Shown here: in pieces, positions 63,866 to 64,000 of the stretch
Numbering within the stretch: the stretch's first letter is position 1
Layout: the number at the start of each line of letters is the position of its first letter
Assembly: GCA_031216915.1 (NCBI GenBank)
Contig: CM062292.1
Span: 9,239,920 to 9,303,919, forward strand
Length of the DNA: 64,000 nucleotides
Direction: 5' to 3'
From: Pictodentalium vernedei
Taxonomy: Eukaryota; Mollusca; Scaphopoda; Dentaliida; Dentaliidae
Notes under the pieces: model-generated
Databases searched by the model: none
Told to the model about the DNA's origin: nothing
Seen by the model: the letters and a program-made list of their open reading frames with translations, nothing else
Program-made: the position numbers and the translations under genes

Positions 63866-64000
63866 CGTCTCTAAAGACTCATTCTTTTTATAATCCACTT
63901 TGTGTCCAGATATTTTTGCACGCTTATCAGTGTTCCACCAGCTCGATGTTTGATGATTCCTGATTCATTGTACCACAGTGTATCCTTTGTATTCTCAAGA

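Overview
This is repeat-saturated eukaryotic nuclear DNA from an invertebrate animal. There are no operons or prokaryotic gene structures. AT-rich non-coding DNA is packed with foldback/MITE elements, tRNA-headed SINEs, minisatellites and long dispersed repeats. The one convincing host-gene piece is a 78-bp exon (27889-27966, + strand) encoding part of the N-terminal PH-like region of phospholipase C-beta, with proper splice signals. The dispersed repeat that starts TTTTAGCTCAYC and ends in a GGCC hairpin plus TCTTGTT resembles repeats I associate with molluscs and other marine invertebrates. A lophotrochozoan is my best guess, but this is inference and the species cannot be fixed from the window.

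Layout. 1-6 kb: a 430-bp terminal-inverted-repeat (TIR) element, an AT-rich tandem array, first copies of foldback family FB-A (TA/CAGTTAAAACTAG...). 6-10.5 kb: nested MITEs and a 1.4-kb element (FB-F) filled with a 13-bp minisatellite. 10.5-19.5 kb: FB-A, SINEs, an 8-bp-TSD hAT element, and a FB-D element holding two other MITEs. 20-22 kb: a full long repeat LRE-1. 22-28 kb: hAT elements, SINEs, a SINE holding two different foldback elements, then the PLC-beta exon. 28-41 kb: MITEs, a ~335-bp tandem array split by a second LRE-1, and a tandem duplication of FB-A plus 247 bp of flank. 41.2-47.8 kb: a tyrosine-recombinase (YR) element with split direct repeats. 48-64 kb: a broken gag/ORF1-like reading frame, SINEs, a Harbinger-type MITE, LRE-1 inside a MITE, and more FB-A/FB-B.

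The most unusual locus is 41239-47790. On the minus strand it reads A1 - gag-like ORF - YR ORF - B1/A2 - B2, the split-direct-repeat plan of Ngaro/PAT-type retrotransposons. No reverse transcriptase/RNase H is seen: the gag-like C-terminus lies ~0.1 kb from the YR. The repeats are nearly identical although the YR is broken and lacks two expected catalytic residues, which points to recent mobilisation in trans. A shared 7-bp TTTATCA lies at both termini and at the B1/A2 junction, as expected for a YR crossover core.

Family labels (FB-A, FB-B and so on) are mine, for use within this window. Host genes cannot be joined into a working model here because introns are long and almost wholly repeat.
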